A stretch of DNA of 10,482 nucleotides, from NCBI GenBank assembly GCA_964483085.1, contig CAYZZX010000059.1, forward strand, positions 1 through 10,482, given 5' to 3'. A model generated the notes under the pieces. It made no database searches. It saw nothing but the letters and a program-made list of their open reading frames with translations, and was not told where the DNA came from. The DNA comes from JALHFZ01 sp964483085. Its GTDB lineage: Bacteria > Synergistota > Synergistia > Synergistales > Aminobacteriaceae. This document shows, piece by piece, positions 1 to 6,323 of this stretch (within the stretch, counting starts at the first letter, position 1; every line of letters starts with the position of its first letter). Both the position numbers and the translations under genes were made by a program.

Positions 1-1
1 C

Positions 2-70
2 TTCTGCATGAAAATGGCCATCCGGGAGGGCATCCACGGCATGATCCCCAAGGATATCTTCAGCAGATAG
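2..70 (+). CDS. C-terminal end of an unidentified protein (5' truncated by window edge)
   Basis: Only the last 22 codons lie in the window. The frame ends in TAG, with residues around MAIREGIHGMIPKDIF near the end. I do not recognise the family from this fragment. The choice of frame rests on the stop codon lying 27 bases before a strong terminator, the usual arrangement for the last gene of a transcription unit. Another plus-strand frame also remains open across this stretch, so the call is tentative. Confidence 0.4.
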   Translation, partial: FCMKMAIREGIHGMIPKDIFSR

Positions 71-91
71 GCCGCCTTTTATTTTTTCCAC

Positions 92-127
92 AAAAAAGAC
101 GAAGCCCTGAGGGCTTCGTCTTTTTTT
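92..127. terminator. Bidirectional rho-independent terminator
   Basis: A perfect 10-bp stem (98-107 GACGAAGCCC with 111-120 GGGCTTCGTC) closes a TGA loop. It is flanked by six A on the left (92-97) and seven T on the right (121-127). A U-tract therefore follows the hairpin on both strands. It should end the plus-strand gene finishing at 70 and the minus-strand efflux operon finishing at 137. Confidence 0.9.
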
Positions 128-136
128 AGCTCTTCT

Positions 137-3100
137 CTATGACTCCTGAGAGTCGGAAATTGCCCGCTTCGCTCGCCTTGCCTCGCGCTTTGCCGCCAAC
201 CGTTCGCGGAAGCCCCAGTAGAGCTTGTAGACTGCCGGAATGGCCAGCAGGGAGACGAGACCTCCGGCGATCAGTCCGCCGATGGCAACGAAGGCGATGG
301 GCTGCCGGAAGGCCCCGCCCAGGCCTGTGCCGAAGGCGAGGGGCGTCATGGAGATCACTGCCGTGGAGATGGCCATGAAGAGCACCCGGAGGCGGATGGC
401 ACACGCCTTTTCGATAGCCACGTCGGCGTGCTCCCCCTCCTCTTTTCTGCGGACCTCCGCATAGTCGATAACGACGATGGCGTTGTTCACGACAAGGCCG
501 ACGAGCATGATCAGGCCGATGAGGGCGAAGAGGGAGATTGAGACCCCCGAGAGCAGCATGGAGGGAATGACTCCCAGTGCCGCAAGAGGAACGGAGAGGG
601 TTATGACGAAGGCGAAGAACCACGACTCGAGGATTGCCGCGATGATGATGAAGGTCAGGCCGATGGCGATCGCAAGGGTCTGCCCCAGTTCGGCGAATGT
701 GTCCTCCATCTGCTCGGCGTCGCCTCCGAAATCGATCTCATACCCCCTGGGCAGTGAAAAGTCGGCTATGGCCTCCCGCACGTTGTTCGTGGCCTCACCC
801 ACGCTGATAAACCGGACATCCGCCTCCACGGTGACGGCCTTCTGACGGTCCTTCCTCGTAATGGTGGTGGGTCCGTCTCTCCAGCGCACCTCGGCAAATT
901 CCTTCAGAGGAACGAGGCCGTAGTTCGTCATGATGGGAAGCTCTGTGACCTTGAAGATGTCCTTCGCCTTGTCGGGAGAGATACGGGCCTTGATATCGTA
1001 CTCGTACCCCTCCTCACGGAATTTCCCCGAGTCCATCCCCACGAGGTAGCCGTAGACCACGTGAGAGAGGGTCGTCATGTTCATGCCGTACTGAGAGAGC
1101 CTCCACCGGACGGGGATAATCTGCAGCTCAGGCTTCCCCATCTCCGTATCGATCCCCACGTCCACGATGCCGGGAACACTCTTGATCTGGTCACGGACGT
1201 TCTCCGCCAGACCGTAGAGGGTTTCGAGGTCTTCTCCCTTTATAACCACCTGAATGGGCTTTCCGCCGCCCATTCCAGTTCGAAATCCGGTGACGCTGCT
1301 CTCCACGCCGGGAAGGGTGGCGAGCCACGGGCGCATCTCGTCAGCCATCTCCATGGTAGAGAGACGCTCGGGGTCCTGATCGAAATAGGCCTCGATGATC
1401 GCCTTGTGGGTTCCCTGGTTCACTCCCGAGGCGCCGATGGTGGAGACTATGTTCTGGACCTTGGGGTAGGTCTGCTTGATCTGGTTTTCGATTACCTTCG
1501 TCTGGTCCTCCGTCACCCAGATGGGAGTATTGCTCGGAAGGGTGATATTCACCGTCATGCTGCCGCTGTCCGTCCGGGGCATGAACTCCGCCCCGATGAG
1601 CCCCGCCATCTTCACGGCACCGAAGGTCAGGCCGAGGAAGACGAAGATGGTAATCACCGGGTGGGCCAGGGAGCGCCGGAGGAAGAAGAGAAAGAGCTTC
1701 TCAAAGCCGGAGTAGATCCAGTCCCACCATCCGCAGAGAATTTTCCCCAGCCGGGGCGTGCCCTTATCGGGCTTGAACCGCGCCGCCATGGAGGGCGTGA
1801 GGGTGAGGGAGACCCACAGAGAGAAGAGAGTCGCGTAGACGATGGTCATGGCGTACTGCACGAGGAACTGCCCTGCGATGCCCGTCATGATGGCCACGGG
1901 AAGGAAGACCCCCAGGTTCGTTGCCGTACCGGCGATGACGGAGAGGGAGATCTCCACCGTTCCCTTTTCCGCCGCCTCCTCGGGGGAGTACCCCATATCC
2001 CGGAAGCGGTAGATATTCTCGATGATGAGAATGGAGTTGTTCACCAAAACGCCCATGGAGATGGCAAGACCGAGGGTGCTCATGATGTTCAGCGAATAGC
2101 CGTGGAGCACCAGGGGGGTGAAGGTCGAAAACAAGGCCACGGGCATGGCGATGGCCACGATGAAGGTGGCGGAAAAACGCTTCAAAAAGAGATAGAGCAC
2201 TATAGCGGTGAGGATGATACCGAACATCATGTCCCGGAGGACGTTTTTCACCGAGGATTCCACGAAAAGGGAGTCGTCGAAGGCGATCTCCGCCGAGAAA
2301 TCCGGCATGGTCTTCAGAACCTTTTCGAGCTCCTTCTTGATCAGCTCCCCCGACTTCACCACGTCGGAGTTCGGCCGTGGGCTGATCCGAACCTGGATGA
2401 CCGGCTCGCCGTTCACCCGGGCGATGGAACGGACGTCCTCCTCGCTGTCGATGACCCGACCGAGATCCCGCAGCCGCACGGGGTTGCCCGAGGACGTGGG
2501 GATCATGATATTTTCAAGCTCCTCCACCGTATTGAATTCACCCACGAGGCGCAGCCAGGTTTCATCCTTCTCCTGAGTGATGTACCCCGAGGGGTTCGTC
2601 ACGTTGTTCGCCGCCACCACAGCCGCGATGGACTGGATATTCGCCTTGTAGTCGCTGAGGGCAACAGGGTCGAGGAGAATTCGTATCTCCCGGTCCCGTC
2701 CTCCGGTGACGCTCGTCTGCCCCACTCCCTCCACCCGGGAGAGAAGGGGGACGATGTTGTCCTCGATGACCTTCTTGGCCTCTTTCTCGGGGAGGGTACT
2801 CTTGAAGGAGATGATGAGGAAGGGCATGGCGTTGACGTCCACCTTCTTGAAGAGGGGCTCGTCCACTGAGTCGGGGAGCTGGTTTCTTGCGCTCTTCACC
2901 TTGTTCGCCACGTCCACGAGAGCCTGGTCGACGTCCACTTCGACCTCCATCTCAAGAACGACGAAGGAGGTGCTTTCGGCGGAATAGCTGGAGATCTTAT
3001 CCAGCCCTTCGAGGTCCGCCAGGGCATCCTCGATGGGCTTCGTCACGAGCTGCTCCACTTCCACGGGGCTCGCTCCCTGGTAGATAGTCTGAACAAAGAC

Positions 3101-3235
3101 CACGGGGATATCCACCTTGGGCAGAAGGGCCACGGGCAGCTTGAAGTAGCTCGTCACACCCAGCAGGACGAAGACGAGGACCATGGCCCATGTGAAGACG
3201 GGCCGTTTTATGCAGAACCGTACGAGACCGCCCAT
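137..3235 (-). CDS. RND-family efflux transporter, inner-membrane permease subunit (HAE/AcrB-like)
   Basis: The 1032-residue length and duplicated architecture match AcrB-type RND permeases: TM1 about residues 12-30, a large periplasmic loop, a TM block about 335-500, a second periplasmic loop, and a last TM block about 855-1000. Family cues include the N-terminal FCIKRPVFTWAM, a YQGASPVEVEQLV pore-domain motif and GAEFMPRTDSG opening the second half. With the adaptor it should export a hydrophobic or toxic substrate through an outer-membrane channel, but no TolC-like gene is in the window. Unusually, the TM4 position normally holding the proton-relay Asp-Asp pair reads LVNNSILIIEN (N399-N400), and the equivalent TM10 site also reads VVNNAIVVID (N917-N918). 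The start codon is two bases after the adaptor's stop with no clear ribosome site, suggesting translational coupling. The substrate cannot be inferred. Confidence 0.93.
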   Translation of the reverse strand: MGGLVRFCIKRPVFTWAMVLVFVLLGVTSYFKLPVALLPKVDIPVVFVQTIYQGASPVEVEQLVTKPIEDALADLEGLDKISSYSAESTSFVVLEMEVEVDVDQALVDVANKVKSARNQLPDSVDEPLFKKVDVNAMPFLIISFKSTLPEKEAKKVIEDNIVPLLSRVEGVGQTSVTGGRDREIRILLDPVALSDYKANIQSIAAVVAANNVTNPSGYITQEKDETWLRLVGEFNTVEELENIMIPTSSGNPVRLRDLGRVIDSEEDVRSIARVNGEPVIQVRISPRPNSDVVKSGELIKKELEKVLKTMPDFSAEIAFDDSLFVESSVKNVLRDMMFGIILTAIVLYLFLKRFSATFIVAIAMPVALFSTFTPLVLHGYSLNIMSTLGLAISMGVLVNNSILIIENIYRFRDMGYSPEEAAEKGTVEISLSVIAGTATNLGVFLPVAIMTGIAGQFLVQYAMTIVYATLFSLWVSLTLTPSMAARFKPDKGTPRLGKILCGWWDWIYSGFEKLFLFFLRRSLAHPVITIFVFLGLTFGAVKMAGLIGAEFMPRTDSGSMTVNITLPSNTPIWVTEDQTKVIENQIKQTYPKVQNIVSTIGASGVNQGTHKAIIEAYFDQDPERLSTMEMADEMRPWLATLPGVESSVTGFRTGMGGGKPIQVVIKGEDLETLYGLAENVRDQIKSVPGIVDVGIDTEMGKPELQIIPVRWRLSQYGMNMTTLSHVVYGYLVGMDSGKFREEGYEYDIKARISPDKAKDIFKVTELPIMTNYGLVPLKEFAEVRWRDGPTTITRKDRQKAVTVEADVRFISVGEATNNVREAIADFSLPRGYEIDFGGDAEQMEDTFAELGQTLAIAIGLTFIIIAAILESWFFAFVITLSVPLAALGVIPSMLLSGVSISLFALIGLIMLVGLVVNNAIVVIDYAEVRRKEEGEHADVAIEKACAIRLRVLFMAISTAVISMTPLAFGTGLGGAFRQPIAFVAIGGLIAGGLVSLLAIPAVYKLYWGFRERLAAKREARRAKRAISDSQES

Positions 3236-3237
3236 GA

Positions 3238-4344
3238 CTACTTGCCGTCTTTCTTACTGGCGGCAGTCGCCTCCGGTTTTCCTGAAATCTTGACAAGGGA
3301 GCCGTCGAAGAGAAGGTTGTTTCCCCGCACCACGAGCAGGTCCCCGGCGGAGAGTCCCTTATCCACGGCAAGGGAGCCGTTCTGACCCTCTCCCTGCACA
3401 ATCTCGCGCAGCTTCGCCCGGTCGCCCTCCACTACGTAGACATAGGCCTTGTCTCCCCGCCGCTGAACGAGGTTGGAGGGGATGACGATGAGGTCCTTCT
3501 TGTCCTCCACCATGAAGCGGGCCTCCACGTGAGTTCCGGGAAGGACGTCAAGACCGTCGAGGCAGACCACCACGGGGTAGAGCCCCGACCCCGGTGCAGC
3601 CTCGGGGCTGATCCGCTTGATTCTGCAGGGGGACATTTGCCCGTCGCTGACAACCTGAACGGGGGTCTTCAGATTGAGATTATGAATGTCCTTCCTCGAG
3701 ACCATGATCTCCGCCTCAAGTTCGTCAAGATTGATGATGGTCAGAAGAGGCACGCCGTTGGCCGCCACCTCCCCGGGCTCCACCATCCGGGAGGCAACGA
3801 TGCCGTTGATGCTGGCCTTCACCTGGGTGCGGGAGAGGGTGGACTGGGATGCCTTGAGCTTGGCCTCCTCGCTCTTCATCCGGGAATAGGCCTGCTCCAC
3901 CTGGGACTTCGAGACGCCGCCGGATTTCTGCAGCTCGGAGAGCCTCTTGTAGTCCCGGACGGCATCCTCATAATTCGCCCGGTCAGCAGCAGCGGTGGCC
4001 CGGTAATCTCCCGAGGAGAGGGTGAGCAGCACGTCCCCCTTCTTCACCCGGTCACCGATCTGGACGTTCACTTCCTGAACGATCTCGCGGACATAGGAGG
4101 TCACCGTCTGGCTGCTTCCGGCCTTCGACTGGCCGTAATAGCTCCGCCAGACCTCCCAGTCAGTGAGGAAGAGGATCTCAACATCCACGGGGACGGCCGT
4201 CTCCTCCCGGTTTTCAAGGGCAGCAGCGTTGGCGGCAGACTCTTCAAGCTTGTTTTGAATCCGCAGCCCCATTAAAATAGCCCCCGCAACAATAAGAACG
4301 ATCCATAAAACCACATTCAATTTCGACAACATTTTCCTGAACAT
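3238..4344 (-). CDS. RND efflux periplasmic adaptor (membrane fusion protein, HlyD/AcrA-like)
   Basis: This 368-residue adaptor would link the downstream RND permease to an outer-membrane channel. It has an N-terminal membrane anchor (about residues 9-27, VVLWIVLIVAGAIL), with no lipobox cysteine seen. Two half-lipoyl segments follow (about 80-108 with VNVQIGDRVKKGDVLLTL, and 175-203 with INGIVASRMVEPGEV) around a helical hairpin rich in Lys, Glu and Ala (about 112-172). A beta-barrel and a membrane-proximal domain reach the Lys-rich C-terminus. I chose the ATG at 4344 because GAGGTGAT, a perfect anti-Shine-Dalgarno match, lies just upstream. A GTG at 4353 overlapping the tetR stop by four bases is the alternative. 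It is the middle gene of the tetR-adaptor-permease operon. Confidence 0.9.
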   Translation of the reverse strand: MFRKMLSKLNVVLWIVLIVAGAILMGLRIQNKLEESAANAAALENREETAVPVDVEILFLTDWEVWRSYYGQSKAGSSQTVTSYVREIVQEVNVQIGDRVKKGDVLLTLSSGDYRATAAADRANYEDAVRDYKRLSELQKSGGVSKSQVEQAYSRMKSEEAKLKASQSTLSRTQVKASINGIVASRMVEPGEVAANGVPLLTIINLDELEAEIMVSRKDIHNLNLKTPVQVVSDGQMSPCRIKRISPEAAPGSGLYPVVVCLDGLDVLPGTHVEARFMVEDKKDLIVIPSNLVQRRGDKAYVYVVEGDRAKLREIVQGEGQNGSLAVDKGLSAGDLLVVRGNNLLFDGSLVKISGKPEATAASKKDGK

Positions 4345-4349
4345 TGATA

Positions 4350-4976
4350 TCACCTCACCCCTTCAGGGGACAAAATTCTTTGATACATATCCATGGCAAA
4401 ACCGACAAACCACTCCATATCCACATCTTCACCCTTCTCAACCTCGGAAAAAATCCACGAATCCATGGCATGTCCAAGGCTCTGCACTGTACTCATCAAA
4501 AGCTCGAGGGGCATATCCTTCCTGAGAGCGCCGAGCTTCTGCCCCCGGGAAACAACCATCTTCATCCACTTCTCAAGCCTGAGAAAGGAGTCATAAATCT
4601 GTTCATTCTGAGTTCTATCTATTTCAGGGCCGAAGAGAGTGCGGGCCACCTTCACGATCCGCATATTCGACAGGGCGAAATGAAGGGCCTTGCGGTAATA
4701 CTCCCGGCAGACCGGCCAGAAATCCTCCCGCCGGTTGGAAAGTTTCATCGTTCCCACAGAGGAGAGAAACTGCCGCTTCGCCTCCGAGAGAACTGTCATG
4801 TACAGGCTCTCCTTATTCTTGAAATAGTAGTATACTACCCCTTTGCTCAAACCGGAGCGCTCTATGATACGATTATAAGAAGCTCCCTCGAGGCCGTTTT
4901 CGGATATTTCTTCCAGGGCCGCGTCGAGAAGAGCCTGCTGTTTCTCAGTTTCAAGGGTCCGTGTCTGGGTTGCCAC
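4350..4976 (-). CDS. TetR/AcrR-family transcriptional regulator of the efflux operon
   Basis: The N-terminal TetR DNA-binding domain is clear: a helix with LLDAALEEISENGLEGASY, then the helix-turn-helix around IIERSGLSKGVVYYYFKNKESLY (about residues 36-60). The C-terminal helical ligand domain is of ordinary size and does not reveal the inducer. I place the start at GTG 4976 because a perfect AGGAGG (4983-4988) lies six bases upstream. An ATG at 4991 would add five residues but has a poor ribosome site and would put AGGAGG inside the gene. It is the first gene of the operon and lies directly behind an operator in its own promoter. The likely role is autorepression and repression of the pump until a ligand binds, which is standard for the family and inferred here. 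Confidence 0.9.
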   Translation of the reverse strand: MATQTRTLETEKQQALLDAALEEISENGLEGASYNRIIERSGLSKGVVYYYFKNKESLYMTVLSEAKRQFLSSVGTMKLSNRREDFWPVCREYYRKALHFALSNMRIVKVARTLFGPEIDRTQNEQIYDSFLRLEKWMKMVVSRGQKLGALRKDMPLELLMSTVQSLGHAMDSWIFSEVEKGEDVDMEWFVGFAMDMYQRILSPEGVR

Positions 4977-5011
4977 TTCCTGCCTCCTCATAGTTTCTGT
5001 AGTAGACCATA

Positions 5012-5040
5012 AGGTTAGACCACTCGGTCTAATTTGTCAA
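5012..5040 (-). promoter_or_regulatory. Promoter and TetR-type operator of the efflux operon
   Basis: On the minus strand, TTGACA (5035-5040) and TAACCT (5012-5017) are separated by 17 bases. The spacer and -10 contain the palindrome TTAGACC-ACTC-GGTCTAA (5015-5032), a perfect 7-4-7 inverted repeat. Its AGACC/GGTCT arms resemble known TetR-family operators such as the NemR box. The position suggests that bound repressor occludes RNA polymerase. Confidence 0.75.
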
Positions 5041-5112
5041 GAGATTTATGCGGAGTTGTGGGCGAAGAGCGATAAATTCAACCAAAGGGCATCTTTAAGT
5101 GGGGGAATTTTC

Positions 5113-5174
5113 AAGATGACGAAATTCAAAAGCCTGAAGACAGGGGCAGTTCTTTCTTTGAAGATGACGGAATT
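5113..5174 (+). repeat. Short direct repeat pair (AAGATGACG-AATT)
   Basis: AAGATGACGAAATT at 5113-5126 recurs as AAGATGACGGAATT at 5161-5174, with 13 of 14 bases identical. The second copy runs directly into repeat copy A, so these may be the left part of a longer degenerate unit. Confidence 0.5.
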
Positions 5175-5178
5175 AAAG

Positions 5179-5353
5179 ACTTGCCACCCGCTGCTGAAAC
5201 TCAAAATTCTCCTTGAATTTCAACCGATATCCCAGCTTTTCGTTCTGGTTCTGCCAAAGGAGCTTCTTAAAACTGAGTCAGGTCTTTTTATGCACATGGA
5301 TGTTATTTAACACTTGCCACCCTCTGCCATAAATGAAGATTCCCCTTGAATTT
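5179..5353 (+). repeat. Degenerate 42-bp direct repeats (copy A 5179-5220, copy B 5312-5353)
   Basis: Both copies start ACTTGCCACCC and end CCTTGAATTT. They align without gaps at 34 of 42 positions, 133 bases apart. An 11-base piece of the same unit, CACCCTCTGCC, recurs at 5381-5391. Inside copy A, AAATTC and GAATTT form a small hairpin around TCCTT. The spacing and divergence do not fit a CRISPR array. A decayed dispersed repeat is the simplest reading. Confidence 0.6.
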
Positions 5354-5374
5354 TCGATCAGGAATTAGTATTTT
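5346..5374 (+). promoter_or_regulatory. Possible promoter of the zinc-ribbon gene
   Basis: TTGAAT (5346-5351) and TATTTT (5369-5374) are spaced by 17 bases and lie just upstream of the gene. Part of the -35 falls in repeat copy B. The match is moderate and the local AT content raises the chance of coincidence. Confidence 0.35.
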
Positions 5375-5406
5375 TCATCACACCCTCTGCCGAAGGAGCG
5401 ATTTTT

Positions 5407-6054
5407 TTGAGACATTGTCCCGGATGCGGCGCCATGGTCTCCGACGAAAGTAACTACTGTGAATATTGCGGAGCGGACGTACGAAAACCACCTGAAAAAA
5501 CAATACCGGAGCCGCAAAAAGACTCCGGTACCGATGAAGGAGTTCAAAAAAATTCACTGCCCCCAACAGACCGCGTATATCTCAAAAAAGTCAGCCCGAT
5601 CCTTATGGGCCTCTTCGCCTTGCTGACCTTCTATATCTATCTGCCCGTCTGGCTGCTTCTGCGGCGAAAGACCTTCGACGAAATGGCCCCTGAGCTGAAG
5701 ATAAACGTCACCCTCCCCTGGCTCCTGCTCGGAGCTACCGTACTCTCCGCAGTAATCAGCAGCGGTTCCAACCCCCTCAACCTCTCCGCGACCGATTTCC
5801 AACGGCAGATTTGGTCCAACTACCTCATAACCGCCGCTTTCATACTCTCCACAATACTCACCTTCCGTCTGCGCCGCATTCTCCGCAGCTACGCCGCCAG
5901 AACGGACCCCAGCCCCTACGCAGCAAACCTCGTAGCCCGGTCAGTCCTCTGGTCCGTCCTGCTCCAGTTCATCTACATCCAGCACTCAATCAACCTCCTG
6001 ATAGAATCCGGCCTCGCAGGAGCGGGTGCGAGGGGGGCAAATGTGCAGGTCTGA
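5407..6054 (+). CDS. Zinc-ribbon multi-pass membrane protein, function unknown (possibly DUF4234-like)
   Basis: This 215-residue protein starts with TTG, supported by AAGGAG at 5393-5398 eight bases upstream. Residues 4-21 form a zinc ribbon (C4-x2-C7 and C18-x2-C21). A polar, Pro-, Lys- and Glu-rich linker (about 25-58) leads to four hydrophobic segments (about 62-86, 101-119, 137-153 and 177-198). Bacterial proteins with this layout, a small cytoplasmic zinc ribbon tethered to a membrane domain, are common and mostly uncharacterised. The segment KKVSPILMGLFALLTFYIY resembles DUF4234-type proteins, but this is from memory of the motif style only. The Gly/Ala-rich C-terminal tail is encoded by sequence resembling a mobile-element end (6037-6058), so it may not be the ancestral C-terminus. 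It appears to be a single-gene unit. Confidence 0.75.
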   Translation: MRHCPGCGAMVSDESNYCEYCGADVRKPPEKTIPEPQKDSGTDEGVQKNSLPPTDRVYLKKVSPILMGLFALLTFYIYLPVWLLLRRKTFDEMAPELKINVTLPWLLLGATVLSAVISSGSNPLNLSATDFQRQIWSNYLITAAFILSTILTFRLRRILRSYAARTDPSPYAANLVARSVLWSVLLQFIYIQHSINLLIESGLAGAGARGANVQV

Positions 6055-6058
6055 CCCC
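6037..6058 (-). repeat. GGGGTCAG-type element end (inverted partner at 9532)
   Basis: Read on the minus strand from 6057, the sequence begins GGGGTCAGACCTGCA. On the plus strand near 9532 it begins GGGGTCAGCCCTACA. The first 16 positions match at about 14. Sequences of this kind are often seen beside REP-type Y1 transposase genes, but no transposase is present here. The left copy encodes the final codons and stop of the zinc-ribbon protein. Confidence 0.35.
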
Positions 6059-6072
6059 GCATTTATTACCCG

Positions 6073-6101
6073 TTGACAGATCGCATCCGCCGTGATATTG
6101 T
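6073..6101 (+). promoter_or_regulatory. Promoter of the trp leader / trpB unit
   Basis: A consensus TTGACA (6073-6078) is followed by a 17-base spacer and an extended -10, TG-A-TATTGT (TG at 6093-6094, hexamer 6096-6101). The predicted transcription start falls near 6107-6109, on the first ATG of the leader peptide. No TrpR-like palindrome is evident over it, so control seems to lie in the transcript. Confidence 0.8.
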
Positions 6102-6107
6102 CCCTGC

Positions 6108-6176
6108 ATGATGAAGACAGCGAACACACTCGACCGGAATTACGTTACGATGAATATGTGGTGGTGGTGGCCCTAG
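6108..6176 (+). CDS. trpL: trp leader peptide with four consecutive Trp codons
   Basis: This small frame has tandem ATG codons at 6108 and 6111 and encodes 22 or 21 residues ending MNMWWWWP before TAG at 6174-6176. Four adjacent TGG codons (6159-6170) just before the attenuator stems are the hallmark of a tryptophan leader peptide. Ribosome stalling at these codons when charged tRNA-Trp is scarce selects the antiterminator. No Shine-Dalgarno lies before the first ATG, and the predicted transcription start coincides with it, so the message may be leaderless. An internal in-frame ATG at 6150 is another possible start but also lacks a good ribosome site. The peptide itself probably has no function beyond regulation. 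Confidence 0.85.
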   Translation: MMKTANTLDRNYVTMNMWWWWP

Positions 6177-6240
6177 GGTCCCGCCGCCTTTGTACTGTTT
6201 TCTAGAGGCCGCGGGAGAAAAATTTCCTGCGGCCCTTTTT
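6159..6240 (+). promoter_or_regulatory. Tryptophan transcription attenuator (alternative RNA structures)
   Basis: All the classical pairings can be drawn. Strand 1 is the Trp-codon run, where GGTGGTGG can pair with CCGCCGCC (6181-6188) using two G-U pairs. Strand 2, TCCCGCCGCC (6179-6188), pairs with strand 3, GGCCGCGGGA (6207-6216), at nine of ten positions to form the antiterminator. Strand 3 instead pairs with strand 4 (6223-6234) to form the terminator. A ribosome stalled on the Trp codons masks strand 1 and frees strand 2, allowing readthrough into trpB. Ribosome passage to the stop covers strand 2 and permits termination. Confidence 0.88.
6207..6240 (+). terminator. Attenuator terminator hairpin
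   Basis: GGCCGC (6207-6212) pairs perfectly with GCGGCC (6229-6234). The stem extends inward through 6213-6218 with 6223-6228, using two G-U pairs, to an AAAA loop. Five T follow at 6236-6240. Its left arm is shared with the antiterminator, so the two structures exclude each other. Confidence 0.88.
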
Positions 6241-6249
6241 GTATCCACA

Positions 6250-6285
6250 AAACAAGGGGCCGTTGTATACAACGGTCCCTTGTTT
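6250..6285 (+). terminator. Second near-perfect hairpin between attenuator and trpB (terminator or operator)
   Basis: The 36-bp inverted repeat is centred on GTATAC (6265-6270), with arms AACAAGGGGCCGTTG and CAACGGTCCCTTGTT carrying a single G-T wobble. It is followed by ATTTT (6286-6290). As RNA it would be a very stable stem with a weak U-rich tail, so it may be a backup terminator. As DNA its core TTGTATACAA resembles operators of FCD-type GntR regulators. The sequence does not decide between these. Confidence 0.55.
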
Positions 6286-6323
6286 ATTTTGAAGAAAACC
6301 ATAATACCCGGGAGGAGATGGAA

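Larger units (their letters stand above)
5041..5400. other. Intergenic region without a convincing gene
   Basis: About 360 bases separate the tetR promoter from the zinc-ribbon gene. The stretch is AT-richer than its neighbours. A plus-strand 84-codon frame (5056-5310, TTG start) lacks a placed ribosome site and runs through the repeats described separately, so I treat it as non-coding. The right end holds a possible promoter and the ribosome site of the next gene. Confidence 0.6.

Noticed and set aside
1061..2869. Long (602-codon) plus-strand open frame
   Set aside because: It is antisense to the well-supported RND permease, rich in His, Asp and Arg from mirrored GC-rich codons, and shows no recognisable domain.
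5056..5310. 84-codon plus-strand frame in the intergenic region
   Set aside because: It has a TTG start with a badly placed ribosome site, runs through degenerate repeats, and shows no domain. Its internal similarity comes from the DNA repeats.
5179..5391. CRISPR-like repeat array
   Set aside because: There are only two full copies, they are 19% divergent, spacing is uneven and no cas genes are present.
6108..6290. T-box riboswitch upstream of trpB
   Set aside because: There is no T-box consensus or specifier-loop architecture. The run of Trp codons and competing stems explain the region as a ribosome-mediated attenuator.
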